A stretch of 64,000 bases of DNA from Typha latifolia (taxonomy: Eukaryota; Streptophyta; Magnoliopsida; Poales; Typhaceae). Each line of letters starts with the position of its first letter. Position 1 is the stretch's first letter. The stretch spans positions 13,093,096-13,157,095 of the forward strand of contig CM034100.1 of NCBI GenBank assembly GCA_019914945.1, written 5' to 3'. Below are positions 1 to 11,131 of this stretch, piece after piece. The position numbers were made by a program, and so were the translations under genes. Below the pieces are notes generated by a model. That model was not told where the DNA came from, did no database searches, and was given only the letters and a program-made list of their open reading frames with translations.

Positions 1-718
1 TGATACCTCATGATGTTAAAGCGAAGAACAAAAGCAATCATTACGACAACAGACTCCTATAATTAAAGAAGAACAAAAGCGATATTTACAACAACAGAGT
101 CCTACAATAACTTGAGTAAATTTTACCTGTGTGAGTAATCAGCATATCTTGCATATTTGGTGTCAGATGTAGATTGATATCCACCCAAAGCATAAAAAAT
201 CTCCCAAACACCCTGACTATGCCTCCATTTATGTTCAAATCAGGCCCACCCTTCCTTTTTTGCCTTTCTTTACCCAGTTACCTTAGTTTATGGGCTTTCT
301 TCCCAAACCCCATTTGTTCCAAATTTATTTCTATACCCTGAAACACCCACCATATGATTACATTAGCCATAAAGGCCTTATAAACTCATTTTCCTCCTTA
401 TCATGATGGCTTACTGTAATTCCCTTCCTTTTCCTAATTTTATTACCAAAGCTCTACTTCTTTTCATGGTTCCTTCCCCCAAGATGCCCTTTCATTTCAA
501 CCATTTTTCTGATTCCCTGGATGAATTTAAAAATCTTTACATTCTTGACAAAGTCTAAGGCTCTAAGCATTGATTTTCACTATTATTCTATCAAGATCAT
601 CAGATTCAAAGTATCATATGATTTATATCTTGATGGCTATCATACAAACTGGATGAGCACTGAGAAAAAAAGAAGCAGATGTTACATAACAGAAAGAAGT
701 GAGGGTATAAGTGTATAC

Positions 719-3700
719 CATGGAGAGTAAAGGCGAACTAGGTTCCCTACTCCAAGATCCACATTGTCACATATCTTCGAACTGAATATAATAGTCCTCT
801 CCCAGGTCCCATCAGCAACAGCACATTCTCTTGGACCTTTTGCACTTAGGGAAAACTGAAGAAAAGTTAAAGATTACAAAAGCTATATAAGATATGTGCA
901 AATTACTGAATCCAAAACATAATAAGTTGAGCTTCTTTTCAGTTACTACTCTTTAGTGGAAAGCAAGCATCAGTATAATATTCCTAAAATGCCACAATCA
1001 ACTGATCATGTAGGGGCCAAAGGTGTCTGTGTGTATAACACTTGCTATTGTGATGATTTAACCTACCAGTTTGATCAGGCCACTGCAAAAAGGGCTTAAA
1101 CGCAGTTCAGTTACCGATACAGTGGATACTGGATCGATACAGTCAATATTGAGCCAGGACTAAGAGAAAACTGGTTTCAGCCCCAGTTTCAAATAGGTAA
1201 TGGCTAATACCAATATGTATTGGCATTGGTTGATAATTCAAACCATGCCTAAATGTGTTCTCTCCATAATTTACAGCAACGAGTTGATGTGAAATATTAA
1301 TGAAGAGATGCTGTTGAGATGGCATTCAAAAAACTTTTCCTAACTAGGACTTGAGTAAGAATGAGGAAGCTAGAACAAATGATGTTTGCTAACTTTTGCA
1401 CTAGTGTGATGGTTATTCTTGATATTATGATGGCATTAAAGCTTTAAAGAAGGAATTACCAACCTCAGTGTCTTCAACCAAGCAACGGCAAACCGTCAGT
1501 TTTCCTTCCAAACCTCTTGATAAGATTTGCACAATGATGCCCCTTGAATCATCTTGAAATAGAGAAAAATAGTCAAAAGTTCGGTGGATTCCAACGTGCT
1601 GGCATATTATTGTGTGTGTTTAAGAACATCAATATGAATTATTGTATTGAAGTCCATGACAGCACAGCTAGTTTGTGTAGACAGATGTATCAACAATGAC
1701 CACTATCAAGAGGATAAAGGACCACAAACTGAAAGAGTTTTTCCCTCCATGAAATTGCCTTGAGAACTCCAGATGCTTGTCCTTTTCAATCTGCAAAACT
1801 TGTTGCAGCCTCCCCCAATATCCAGTTCTGTCAAACAGGTAATCGATATATATATCTACATCTATGTTTTCCACAATTTGCAGAACAGAGTTCATATATA
1901 TAAAAAAAAGGAAAAGATAGAGCTAGAATAATATGGATACTCTGCTAGTTTAATTGTGGGGACTGCAAGGCCTTCCAAATTAGATGCACTAAAAGCTTCT
2001 TGAAATAGATCTGTCATGGTTTGTCCTTTCAATTTCTGAGTTCCCAAACTTAAATGATTTGGATCAATGTCCTGTAAGAGGAAAAAGAATTCATGTGAAA
2101 ATAGTAACTGGTTCAGTGAAAAGCTAGGATGAAGTTAGTATGCCAAGAAGTACCTCATCCTCACTGGATGATCCACAAGCCATATACTCAAGGGGATCTT
2201 CATCATCAAGAACCCTTTGCCCCAACTGAGGCAATGATCTCTGACTAGAAGAGTTTGCTTTCTTTCCTTTGCTTTTACATTTTGTATAAGCTGCCTAACC
2301 AGAATCCATATTTTAGATTACTCAAGTAACTCAACAATTTTACCAAGGTAAAAGTAAGTGAAGAATGCACACCAAGTTTGAAGTCCCAATAGAAGTGTCA
2401 TTTTTCTCGTTTAGATCTTCTAGCAGTTCAGCCATTGAAGGCAGTGCTTTCTTTTCATGGGGTACAAACTCAATAGGCAGCTCTCTCTCTCCATCATAAC
2501 AGTTCTCATTTCTATCCTTCAATGCACATGGCCAGGATTCTTCATGTGAATGTCCATCATAACATTTCTCATTCCTATCCTTCAATGCACATGGCCAGGA
2601 TTCTTCATGTGAATGTGAACGGAAAGAAAACTTGAGACTAGTCCTACCTTTATGCCCTGGATGCCCTGGAACAAAAAAAAATGTTGACAAAACATGACAA
2701 AGAATGGTAAGAATGGAACTATATTTCCAGGAGTAGCAAGATAATATATATTAGACCTAGTTCTTAGGAGATGTGAAACATTAAAGAGATCTCCTCGGTT
2801 GGCACTTATCATGTATAATCCTATTGACGAGCCATGGATTATCAGAATCCTTGTAAAATGTAAACATTCATTGATTCAAATGTAACATATCTGCCATACT
2901 ATAAATGTTTCTGTTTGTATGTGTTTTAGGAGAGCTAGATAAGGATGTGTCTGAGATTGTCCAATTACATAATTTAATGTTTTCCCATAAGCAAAATTTA
3001 CCACATTGATTCCATTCATGCAGTTCATTTTCCTCTACCCAATTTGATGACTTTGTAACTCATTTATGCTTTTTAGTTAATAGATTTTAGCATGTTACTT
3101 TGAGGAATTTCATTTATATGTTCCATATTGTATTTTCATCCCAATCCTACTCTAAACAGTATTATCATCTATAATATGGAATGCAACAACATAAATGCAA
3201 CTGAAAACACAAGTGTCCATAATTCATATATGGACAGAAAACAAGTGTCATAATGAACTGCATAACTCAGAGGAATGGAAAAAAAAAAAAACAGAAGAAG
3301 TTCCTCATGTTATCAGGATTTCAGTTGCAACGTTCTAAAATTATATAGGCAGCGCACGGGTCGACAATTGTCATATAATGCCTAGTCGCTTGGCTGGTTC
3401 CTAAGTGGATGCCTATAAATCAAACTGGTTCAAAAGAAAGAAAGAACAGCGAAAATAGAATTCAACAGATATATCAACAAAGAACTAGCAGAAACCATAG
3501 AAAAATACTTCTTTTGGATACACCAGAGTTGGAGGGCACTTTGGGGGGCAATTTAGGTAAACAAGCTAACTCATTGACTTCCTCTAAAACTTCACTCCAT
3601 GTTGATGCTTCATCATTTTTATCCGTTTGAACAGTATTATAGTTTGCTTGAAGCCTGGAAGCTCCATAGGCAAATGAAAGCTCTGTTGGTGCAAGAGTAT

Positions 3701-6700
3701 CCTATCCAGATATAATCAAAAAAAGAAAGAAAAACAATCAAACATCACTGTCTGAAAGAGCAGGTAGTAGATTATGAAGTAAAAAAGCAGTAACCAATGC
3801 CCATTAGAGCTTTAATCAGCGAAAAAAAACTGTTCTTACAAATGAGAATAGTCATTTATATTAATCATTAATCAGAACATTAGCCCTGATGATTTTCTGG
3901 AGTCCAGAAATGTATCGTATACACCAAGGAACTACTTTATCTGGGAATACATGGCTATGAAATGCACCAAAGTGGTGAGTTTGCATAGCTCAAATCATAT
4001 GACGAGCATGGATTGAAGCATCGGCCAATCCCAATCAGTATCGCTGAAACAAATCAGCTGGTCAATCCCCGATGCAAATCATCCGAAATGGAAGGCTGAT
4101 ACAACCGATAGTCCGATACGACCGATATATATATATCATTTTTTTCAAACATCCAATTCCTATCCCGAAACCGATACTTAGATACTTGATGATGAGCATC
4201 CATAGTTGCAAGTGGACATGACTGACTTTTTTTTCTCTACATGTTGACATGTAGGGTGCATATGTATGTGCAAACTTGAAAGATTAATTGCATCACTATA
4301 CACATTAAATAATTAGAGAGATTACTCATTATAACATTAATTATCAAACAAATGCAGAATCACACAAAAGGCCAAAAAGACTATGAACCTTGCTACCAAT
4401 CCAAATGATAGCCAATCCCAACTAGTTGCTATTATTGCTAGTTGTTATTCTATTACCATCCAAAACGATCTTGATACAGATATTACAACTTCATTTAGAA
4501 TCCAGAACTTTGCAATTCATATCAGAAAAAAACAATGAATTAAAAGGATATCCAGGTGATACTCCTTTGATCAAGATAATCCAATATGTAGGCTTCTGTT
4601 GGCAGGTATTATGTCAGTGACTGATACAACATAGTCATGCTAAGAGCTAACCAGTAAGGCTCAAGATGGCCATGCTTGGACTCTCACATTTTTCACTCTT
4701 CAAAGTAAGTGTATCTAGAAAGTTTCTACTTGTTGAGATAATAAGGCTTCGTAGAGCACACTCCTGAATATTATTCTTGGTACAAGTGACATATTTCATC
4801 AAAGTAGAAGTTCAGAAATGAAGCTCTTTCAAAAGCTGCCTAATGTTGTTCTTTCAATCTAATTCAATTGTTTCCTACATGTACAAAATGTATAAATCTT
4901 CTCTTCCATGATCCAAGTGCAAGATTGCTCCTCTAGTACTTCACAAAGATTAAGTCACAAAATTGTTAGTAGGTAGTAAACAAGCAACAAGAAGACTGAG
5001 ATCAAGGTTCTAACTTCAAGTATCAGTTTCAGGTTTGGCAGCCCCAAAACACAATACTTATCGGTCAATGTATTGATCATTTTGGTACAAGATTATTTTT
5101 TTAATTACATAAAATTGAATAACTAACAGCATCACCATGTGCTAGAAAATGGTTTCTGACTACCATCTGCACCATTAAAGTAGAAAATTTCACAAATCAA
5201 ATATCTGAAAAAAAAAAAACATAAGCCGCAAGGGATAACCATTACTTTCATACCACAAAGGCCAAAACATAAAAGGAAAACAACCAAGGGACACAGGTTA
5301 AGGTTTAAGAACAATTGATGTTGCAAGAAATACTTATTTATGGCCTAAAAGAAATTTTATACCAACCTAGAAAAGAAAGTTATTAATGGAAATCCTTCAT
5401 TGAAGTAAGTCAAGTCAATAGATTTTGAAAGATCTAGTTCAATCTGATTTTATAACAGAAGAATCTAAATGAACAGAATAATGTAAAAACAATAGCAAGA
5501 TCTAAGTACCTCATCAGAAATTGATTCGTCAACAGAAACACTACGATGATCTTCTTGTGGTCGAGGCTGAATAGATCTGCTTGGACCACTGCATAATCCT
5601 TGCACTTCAATGTCACACTCAGACAAGAAATCATCCATAGTCTGGGCATGTTGAGTTTCTCATTTATTACCACAAAAACAAAAGATGATTGGTAAAACAA
5701 AATGGAAGAGAGAGGGAGAATTGAATGTCTTAAGAGTTAAGAAACTTTGAAGGTCCTTTATCTCCTTCGAAACAAACAATGAAGAAGATGTATATGATTG
5801 CTTAAATCACCTGAAAAGGTCTCAGAAGTAATAAGAAATCATAATTTTCCATCAGACATTGAGGATGCAGTAGAATGATTGGTTGTGAATTTAAGCAATC
5901 ATCATACTTTCTTACGTAATGCAGTAATTATAATTTTTTTACTAATCCTCCTAGCAATTATTGATAGTAGGAGCAGTGATGTCTGTGATAACTCCATTAG
6001 ATCACAAAACAACACTAATATGTTTTCCTTTTCATCTTGTTAGAAGATGTATACATTTTCCCTCTCTATCACTTGCATCGACATTTATTCGATATGGGCA
6101 TCCTACATACAATTTCCTCACAATTTATACTTCACATCCAAAAGGCCAATTTTTGGAGAGTGAAATGTTCATCATATTCAAGAAAAAATCTCACATTCAT
6201 CCATGATTCTCCGATAATCAAGTGAGTAGCTAATTTCTCCAGAGAATTACTCCTATATGTATTTTGAAGTTCCTCCTCACATCTGTGTTCGCAAGAAAGT
6301 GGCCTGGTTGATTAGGCTTGGCTTGTTAATAAGGTCAAGCTGTGCTTTGGGCAGTTTGGACGATATTATTTGTTCGATCTCTTTGCCCTATAATCATGAT
6401 GTTTAGTGTTTTTGCATCATTTAATTTAGGCTAATACAATTGCCTTTATTACCATTAAAAAAAAGGCCCACTTCGGTGTGGTTTCGTTCCACACCACCTG
6501 ATATCTCTGACCTTTTATATAAGGATACTTCGAATATATCCCTAGATATCTAAAGTGTTTTTTGTCATATTTTTAGGCTGATACAATTGCCTTTATTGAC
6601 CATTAAGAAAAGGCCATGTGGACTTCAACACAACCAAGAAAGGAAGAGATTATCGGTAAAATATCTAAGCATACCTCGCAGAAGGATCAGCAAATTCAAG

Positions 6701-9700
6701 AACCTATTTCTAACTATATCAATACATTCAGTTACCTCTAAATCACATGTGTCAACATGTTATTTTCTCCCATGTGATCAAATATGTGTCAACTCTTATG
6801 TGCTTTAAATTTTAGTAAATTTCTCTTTGACAAAGTTATGCATCTGTAAACATTGAAATATACTCATCCACTATGAGAATTAATGTTCTAAGTTCTAACA
6901 TATTGACAGTTATTGAAGAGATAGATTGCCAAAAGTACATGAAGGAAGCTTTTGCACTTAGCAAATTGGTTGTGCTGCAAAGTTCTCCTCAACTAATGGA
7001 AAAGGAAGCAGAACTCATAGAGGTTCATGATAACAATCCATTCAAGAACAGGAAGTTGGAAAACAGGAAGTCGGAGATCCAGAACATAAGTCAGTCAGTT
7101 TCAGTTCTGGAAAATGAGGAACTATCCATCACATTATTTCCATTAACATCGCAAGAAAGTGTCTGATTCCAAAATGCGGAACAATGTTTTAGTTGGAAAA
7201 GAGAAGATTCTGAAGAAGTCCACAACCAAAATCGATCGGAGAAATCTAAATGAAAGAACTGGCATACTAAAGTTCTTCAAAAAAATTTGTAATTCTGGAT
7301 CTCTTGGCTAAATTATTGTTTTAAAATTCTACTTTCTTTTCAGTAGCAAACATCATTGGTATTAAGAAAGCATCATAAATATATATAGTGGTAGCGAAGG
7401 CTTCATTAGGATTTAATGAGTTAAATTATTGACTGTATTGGGACATCTATACATATGTCAATTGTGCTTAGAAATTTGTCTTGAATCCTGCTTCAAGGAG
7501 GAAGTATACTATGAGAGGAGTAGTATCCACAACCTACAGATGATGTGAGTCACAAAATGGAGAAGTATCCGACTTCTGGCATAGTGAGGTTGGCTTTAGA
7601 TTGGTCAATTTAGGAACTAAAGATTTTAATGAAACATGCACAAAGATTAGAAAAGAATAGGTTAGAGTTAATTAGGTCTCAACAATAGATAATTTTGATG
7701 TAAGGAGCTTTGAAAGAAGTGATGTATAGCTCTAGCAAGATAAAATCTTAACACGCCACCTACTATACTACCATGTAAAGTTGTAGACAACCTATTTCTC
7801 TTGATGAGAAAAAAGAAAAAAAGGGAAGAAAGAAAAAGATAATTATATCCCTCTCCTGCAAATTAAAAGTGTACTTTTTTGTAAAAAAGAAAATTGTGCT
7901 TGCTTGATCTATAGTTGCAACAAGATACGATGAAAAATGCTAAGAAGATCTTAGCTGTTCTGAATAATGACCCAATACCTTGGGTTGGTCGATCTAGTTT
8001 CGACTAAGTATAAGCCCATCCATCCTTGGAAGGTTAACAATCCTCGCAAATGTGCTTGGAGCTGGCAACTCATCCTGGAGTCGGCCAGCCACTTCCAGCT
8101 TGGGTTGCGGAAGCTTATAAAAAATAGTAAGTCTACTGATTTGTGGTGTGATTCCTGGTTGGCTTCTGTTCCCTTGAGTCATTGGCCAATGCACCTCAAC
8201 ATAGGGCTTAGAAGCTCAGTTTACAAGGTCTCGAACCTTATGGTGGATCAGGCCTTGCATGAGGACTTGATTCTTAATTTACTCAGATCGGTTGCTAGTG
8301 AGAATATTTTTCTCTATTGCTATCTCGTTCAGGAAGGCTAGGGATATGTGGGTTTGGTTGCCCAATCCTTGTGGCTCTTAGCCTTGGACAAGTCTGTCTA
8401 CACTTTCTTGCAGACCAAAACCATCAATCCCCCACCATCTGGGATGGGTGGAAGGGATATTCACATTCCGCTTAAAATCAAGGTTTCCTTGTGGAAACTG
8501 GTCTAGGTAAATTGCCCACATCTAATAACCTATCTCGAATATGCTAGCCTGTGTCTGAACTGCAACCTTCTCCCTGAATCCATATTGCACCTTTTCTACC
8601 ACTGCAATTTTGCCACCTTTGTGTGGACTTTTGCAACGGAATGGCTTGACATTCCCTTTACTATGCATGGTTGGGAAAGGAGGGGGATGGATCTGGGAGG
8701 ATGGTGGCTTTTTGAGTAAGCAAAAAGCTTTTTTGAGGGCTCTGCTGGCTGTGATCCATTGGCAACTCTAGAAAATAAGGAATGAGACATGTTTTAAAAA
8801 CACTCTGAAAGACTCCCGTAAGGTATGGGACGTTGCTCTTAACCTTAATTTAGAATACCTAGGACAACTTTATGTTGGTGCTACAAATCCTAATCCTACT
8901 AGCCAGCTTATCCGCTAGGATCCTCCTTCTCCGAGTTGGGTCAAACTCAACTTGGATGGCTCCTTTACGGGAACCAGTGAACACGGCAGGATTAGTATTC
9001 GTAGCTCGCCTGCCTAATGGGGAGCCTCTGTTTGCAGGGTCAAGGTGTGCTCATTACCATTCTACACTTGCGGTGGAGGTGACTGCTGTTAGGGAATGTC
9101 TGCTGGGCTTACAAACCTATCACTTGGAGAATATTTGGGTCGAGACAGATTCTTTGTTGCTGGCAAACATTTTGAACAAGGTTCATAAGCCCCCTTGTAA
9201 GCTGGACTCAGTGGTGGATGACATTAGTTTACTCTTAGAAAATTCAAAATTGTAAAATTTCCCATCTGTATAGAGAAGTCAATAAACCAGCTGATTAGCT
9301 TGCTAACACAGAAAGGACTCTAGGATACGGGTGTTCGTGGGTTGGGTCGTTTCCCTCCGTGCTGCTGCGGTTTATGCGCTCCGATATCAGTGGAGTCTTT
9401 TTGAAACAGTGGTGATTAATCTATAGCATTTAGTTTCTAAAAAAAAAATTACTTAATTTTCACCATTCATTCATCAAGCAGGAAAATTTGATTCTTTGAT
9501 CTATCTTAGCTCTCTTTTCTTTATATCTCTTTTCTCTCCGCTAACCTCTACCTAATAGCAGTTAGGAAATGCAACTATGCATACTAGGGTTCTCGAAGCG
9601 AAAAACGAATCCCACTACCTCCTTCCCATGCGAGTAGAGAGATCGGAGGTTTTCGGAGCAGTCGCGATCATAGCCCGGCCGATCCAACCCATCATCATCT

Positions 9701-9905
9701 ATAGCAAGAACCCTAATTTAAGGCCGACAGATAGAGAAAATTCCTCATAGCGATAGAGAGAGAGAGATACCTGAAATGCTACGATCGGAGTCTTGATCTC
9801 CCTGAGAAGGAAAGCCACAAATGTTAGTGTAGAGAGAGAGAGAGGAGGTGGGATTGGGGTTTCGAGGTTACTTGTTCTCACCGCAGAAGCATTTTGCCGC
9901 CACAT
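719..9905 (-). CDS. unrecognised multi-exon gene, 5' part only (3' end beyond left edge)
   Basis: Hand-joined exons, high to low: 9882-9905 (start MWRQNASA), 9771-9797, 5510-5641, 3524-3701 (or 3509-3701), 2373-2665, 2154-2294, about 1935-2071, about 1765-1827, 1464-1552 and 719-855. Each has AG/GT borders and phases agree if exon 2 starts at 9797; the alternative acceptor at 9801 breaks the frame. The donors near 1935 and 1765 are weak guesses. The N-terminal part is acidic and Ser-rich (DDFLSECDIE, DDEDPLEYMACGSSSEDE) and carries a tandem duplication. The last exons read GIIVQILSRGLEGKLTVCR and GVGNLVRLYSPW, a small-beta or OB-fold-like pattern ending in a Pro-Trp. Function is not recognised. 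A scaffold-type DNA-repair protein (SPIDR-like Pro-Trp motif) is only a speculation. The gene starts head to head with WEE1, 1.2 kb away. Being real is likely; exact joins are moderate. Confidence 0.6.
1085..1175. repeat. CGATAC-rich fragment of the foldback repeat family
   Basis: The stretch holds clustered CGATAC and GGATAC words like those in the hAT-like elements at 35.6 and 59.0 kb. No termini or target duplication are visible. It lies in an intron of the left gene. The assignment rests on word similarity only. Confidence 0.35.
2491..2616 (-). repeat. 63-bp in-frame tandem duplication inside an exon
   Basis: Two adjacent 63-bp units (2491-2553 and 2554-2616) differ at only a few bases. 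They lie inside exon 2373-2665 of the unrecognised minus-strand gene and encode two 21-residue copies of the motif SHEESWPCALKDRNE-x-CYDG. The unit length is a multiple of three, so the reading frame is kept. Near identity suggests a recent duplication. Confidence 0.9.
4010..4245. repeat. degenerate hAT-like foldback fragment
   Basis: It begins CATGGATTGAAGCATCGG and ends near CCGATACTTAGATACTTGATG, so the two ends are imperfectly inverted, with CGATAC/GATCGG words between. The pattern matches the CATGG/CAAGG-ended elements at 35625-36054 and 59013-59626. I could not find a clean target duplication. It is intronic in the left gene. Confidence 0.45.
6300..6470 (+). mobile_element. possible 3' tail of a LINE-like retrotransposon
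   Basis: The stretch resembles the 3' untranslated end of plant L1-type elements and stops in an A8 run near 6462-6469. A second copy of its last 40 bases lies at about 6573-6612 (TAGGCTGATACAATTGCC). No coding part is seen. The call is tentative. Confidence 0.3.
6873..7311 (+). pseudogene. frameshifted coding relic of unknown origin
   Basis: One frame is open from 6873 to 7166 (97 codons, hydrophilic, rich in E, K, N, S). A one-base frame change near its stop gives a continuation from about 7147 to the TAA at 7309-7311, about 50 codons, basic, ending ERTGILKFFKKICNSGSLG. The GILKFF stretch resembles a PCNA-interacting (PIP) box lacking its usual leading Gln. Composition and length suggest the decayed 3' end of a gene or a retrocopy. 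It lies antisense within the large intron 5642-9770 of the left gene. I do not recognise the parent gene. Confidence 0.35.
7920..9448 (+). mobile_element. 5'-truncated, decayed L1-type LINE
   Basis: Translation of 7967-8341 gives a C-terminal reverse-transcriptase region of plant L1 type (CAWSWQLILESASHFQ, STDLWCDSWLASVP). Near 8540-8600 a zf-RVT-like segment follows in another frame. From about 8930 an RNase H start reads PSWVKLNLDGSFTGTSEHG, and later frames carry the usual ending of this family. Several frameshifts and stops interrupt it. The element ends in a poly(A) run at 9439-9448. The 5' border near 7920 is approximate and no target duplication was found. It is antisense inside an intron of the left gene. 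Confidence 0.8.
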
Positions 9906-10521
9906 TTTGGCAACCGGGAAGCAGCGAAGGCACTGGTTTCGGCCTTCCGGGAAGTGGACAGTGAAATTTGCATATTACTCCCTCCCTTAGTAAAGTTGTC
10001 GTTAGAACCCCATCTTTTACACTAAAAACTTTTACAAAGACTTCATAATTGCTAACATAATTACTACTTTATTTTTTTAAATATTATAATTACCATCGAA
10101 ATCAAATATGATTCCATAAGTAAACTCAACTAATTATAATTAAAATTAAACTTAGATTTGAAGAACACAATTTTACTTATGTATAAATTATTTAAAATAG
10201 TTCAAAATAATTTACCCAAATATCGCAATACGAGAAAAAACAATTTTTTTATGTAAGATATAAATCGTTTCTTTAATATTTTTATATTCTAAATTTTAAA
10301 AAATATTAGCTACTTATATATTTGTTAACTTTAACAAATATTTTTGTTGGAAATATTCAAAATTAATATTTTTTTAAAATGTAATAACAATAATGATATT
10401 TTTGAAAGCACACGGTGGCAATTATGTAAAAAACCTTTTATAAAATGCCTTATAGAATATTTGTTACATATGAGTATATGACTGTTAAAATTATCAAATA
10501 TACAAGTGACCAAATTTTTTA

Positions 10522-10914
10522 AGAGAAATTTGCATATACTACCCTATCTTTTAATGAAATTGTGGTTTGCATCATGTACTTTTAGTATTTATAAATCTTA
10601 TCCCGGTGAGTTTAGGAATATGCGAAAAAAAAACATAATACGTAGAGATATTTTATTACTTAAATAACTAAAATATTTTTATTTATAAAATAATTAAAAT
10701 ATTCTTAGTATAACTTAGTTGAAAGTATTTTTATAATTTTTTAATATAGTTAACTTAACTAAGAGGATTAGTTAAGTTTAACGAAATTATAGTTGAAAGT
10801 AAATTATTTTCTATATATATTTGTTAAATTATAGAGCTTAATTTATAAATAGTAAAAAATATAGGTATAAATTATAATTTCGTTAAAGAAAGGGTTTTAT
10901 ATATAAATTTCTCT
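10522..10914. mobile_element. MULE-type MITE, 393 bp
   Basis: The ends are inverted copies of each other over about 80 bp: the left starts AGAGAAATTTGCATATACTA and the reverse complement of the right starts AGAGAAATTTATATATAAAA. Both then carry ACCCT, CTTT and TACT..TTTATAAAT words in the same order as the terminal repeat of the MULE at 25960-31637. It has no coding capacity, so it looks like an internally deleted relative of that element. No clear target duplication is visible. It ends about 220 bp upstream of the WEE1 start codon. Confidence 0.65.
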
Positions 10915-11007
10915 AATTCTAATGAATTATAATATTTAAAAAAATATATTTAGAGGGCATTTCCAATCAGTCTAATCTTGTAATTTAATATTCTAAAACA
11001 ATTTTCT

Positions 11008-11016
11008 CCCGCCAAA
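11008..11016 (-). promoter_or_regulatory. E2F-type site upstream of WEE1
   Basis: The minus strand reads TTTGGCGGG, which fits the WTTSSCSS E2F consensus. It lies about 115 bp upstream of the WEE1 start codon. E2F control fits a gene needed in S phase, but binding is inferred from the motif alone. Confidence 0.5.
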
Positions 11017-11131
11017 GCTGCAGACTGTAGTGGAATCAAATTTAATTTAAAATTCTTTATTACTTCCTTTTGTCCAAAACACGCCCCTCCGAATATATAA
11101 GCGGCAAGAAAAAGACCCACAGCTCGAGACG

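Larger units (their letters stand above)
9906..11131. promoter_or_regulatory. divergent intergenic region between the left gene and WEE1
   Basis: This interval separates two start codons facing away from each other. From about 9990 to 10960 it is very AT-rich and includes the foldback element at 10522-10914. The 170 bp next to WEE1 hold a CCAAT box (10963-10967), an E2F-type site (11008-11016) and a TATATAA (11094-11100). The TATATAA lies only about 35 bp from the WEE1 start codon, so it would give a very short leader and may not be the true TATA box. Confidence 0.5.

Noticed and set aside
1..130. Candidate next exon of the left gene after CACACAG near 129
   Set aside because: Joining it to exon 719-855 in phase 2 gives an immediate stop, so the next exon probably lies beyond the window.
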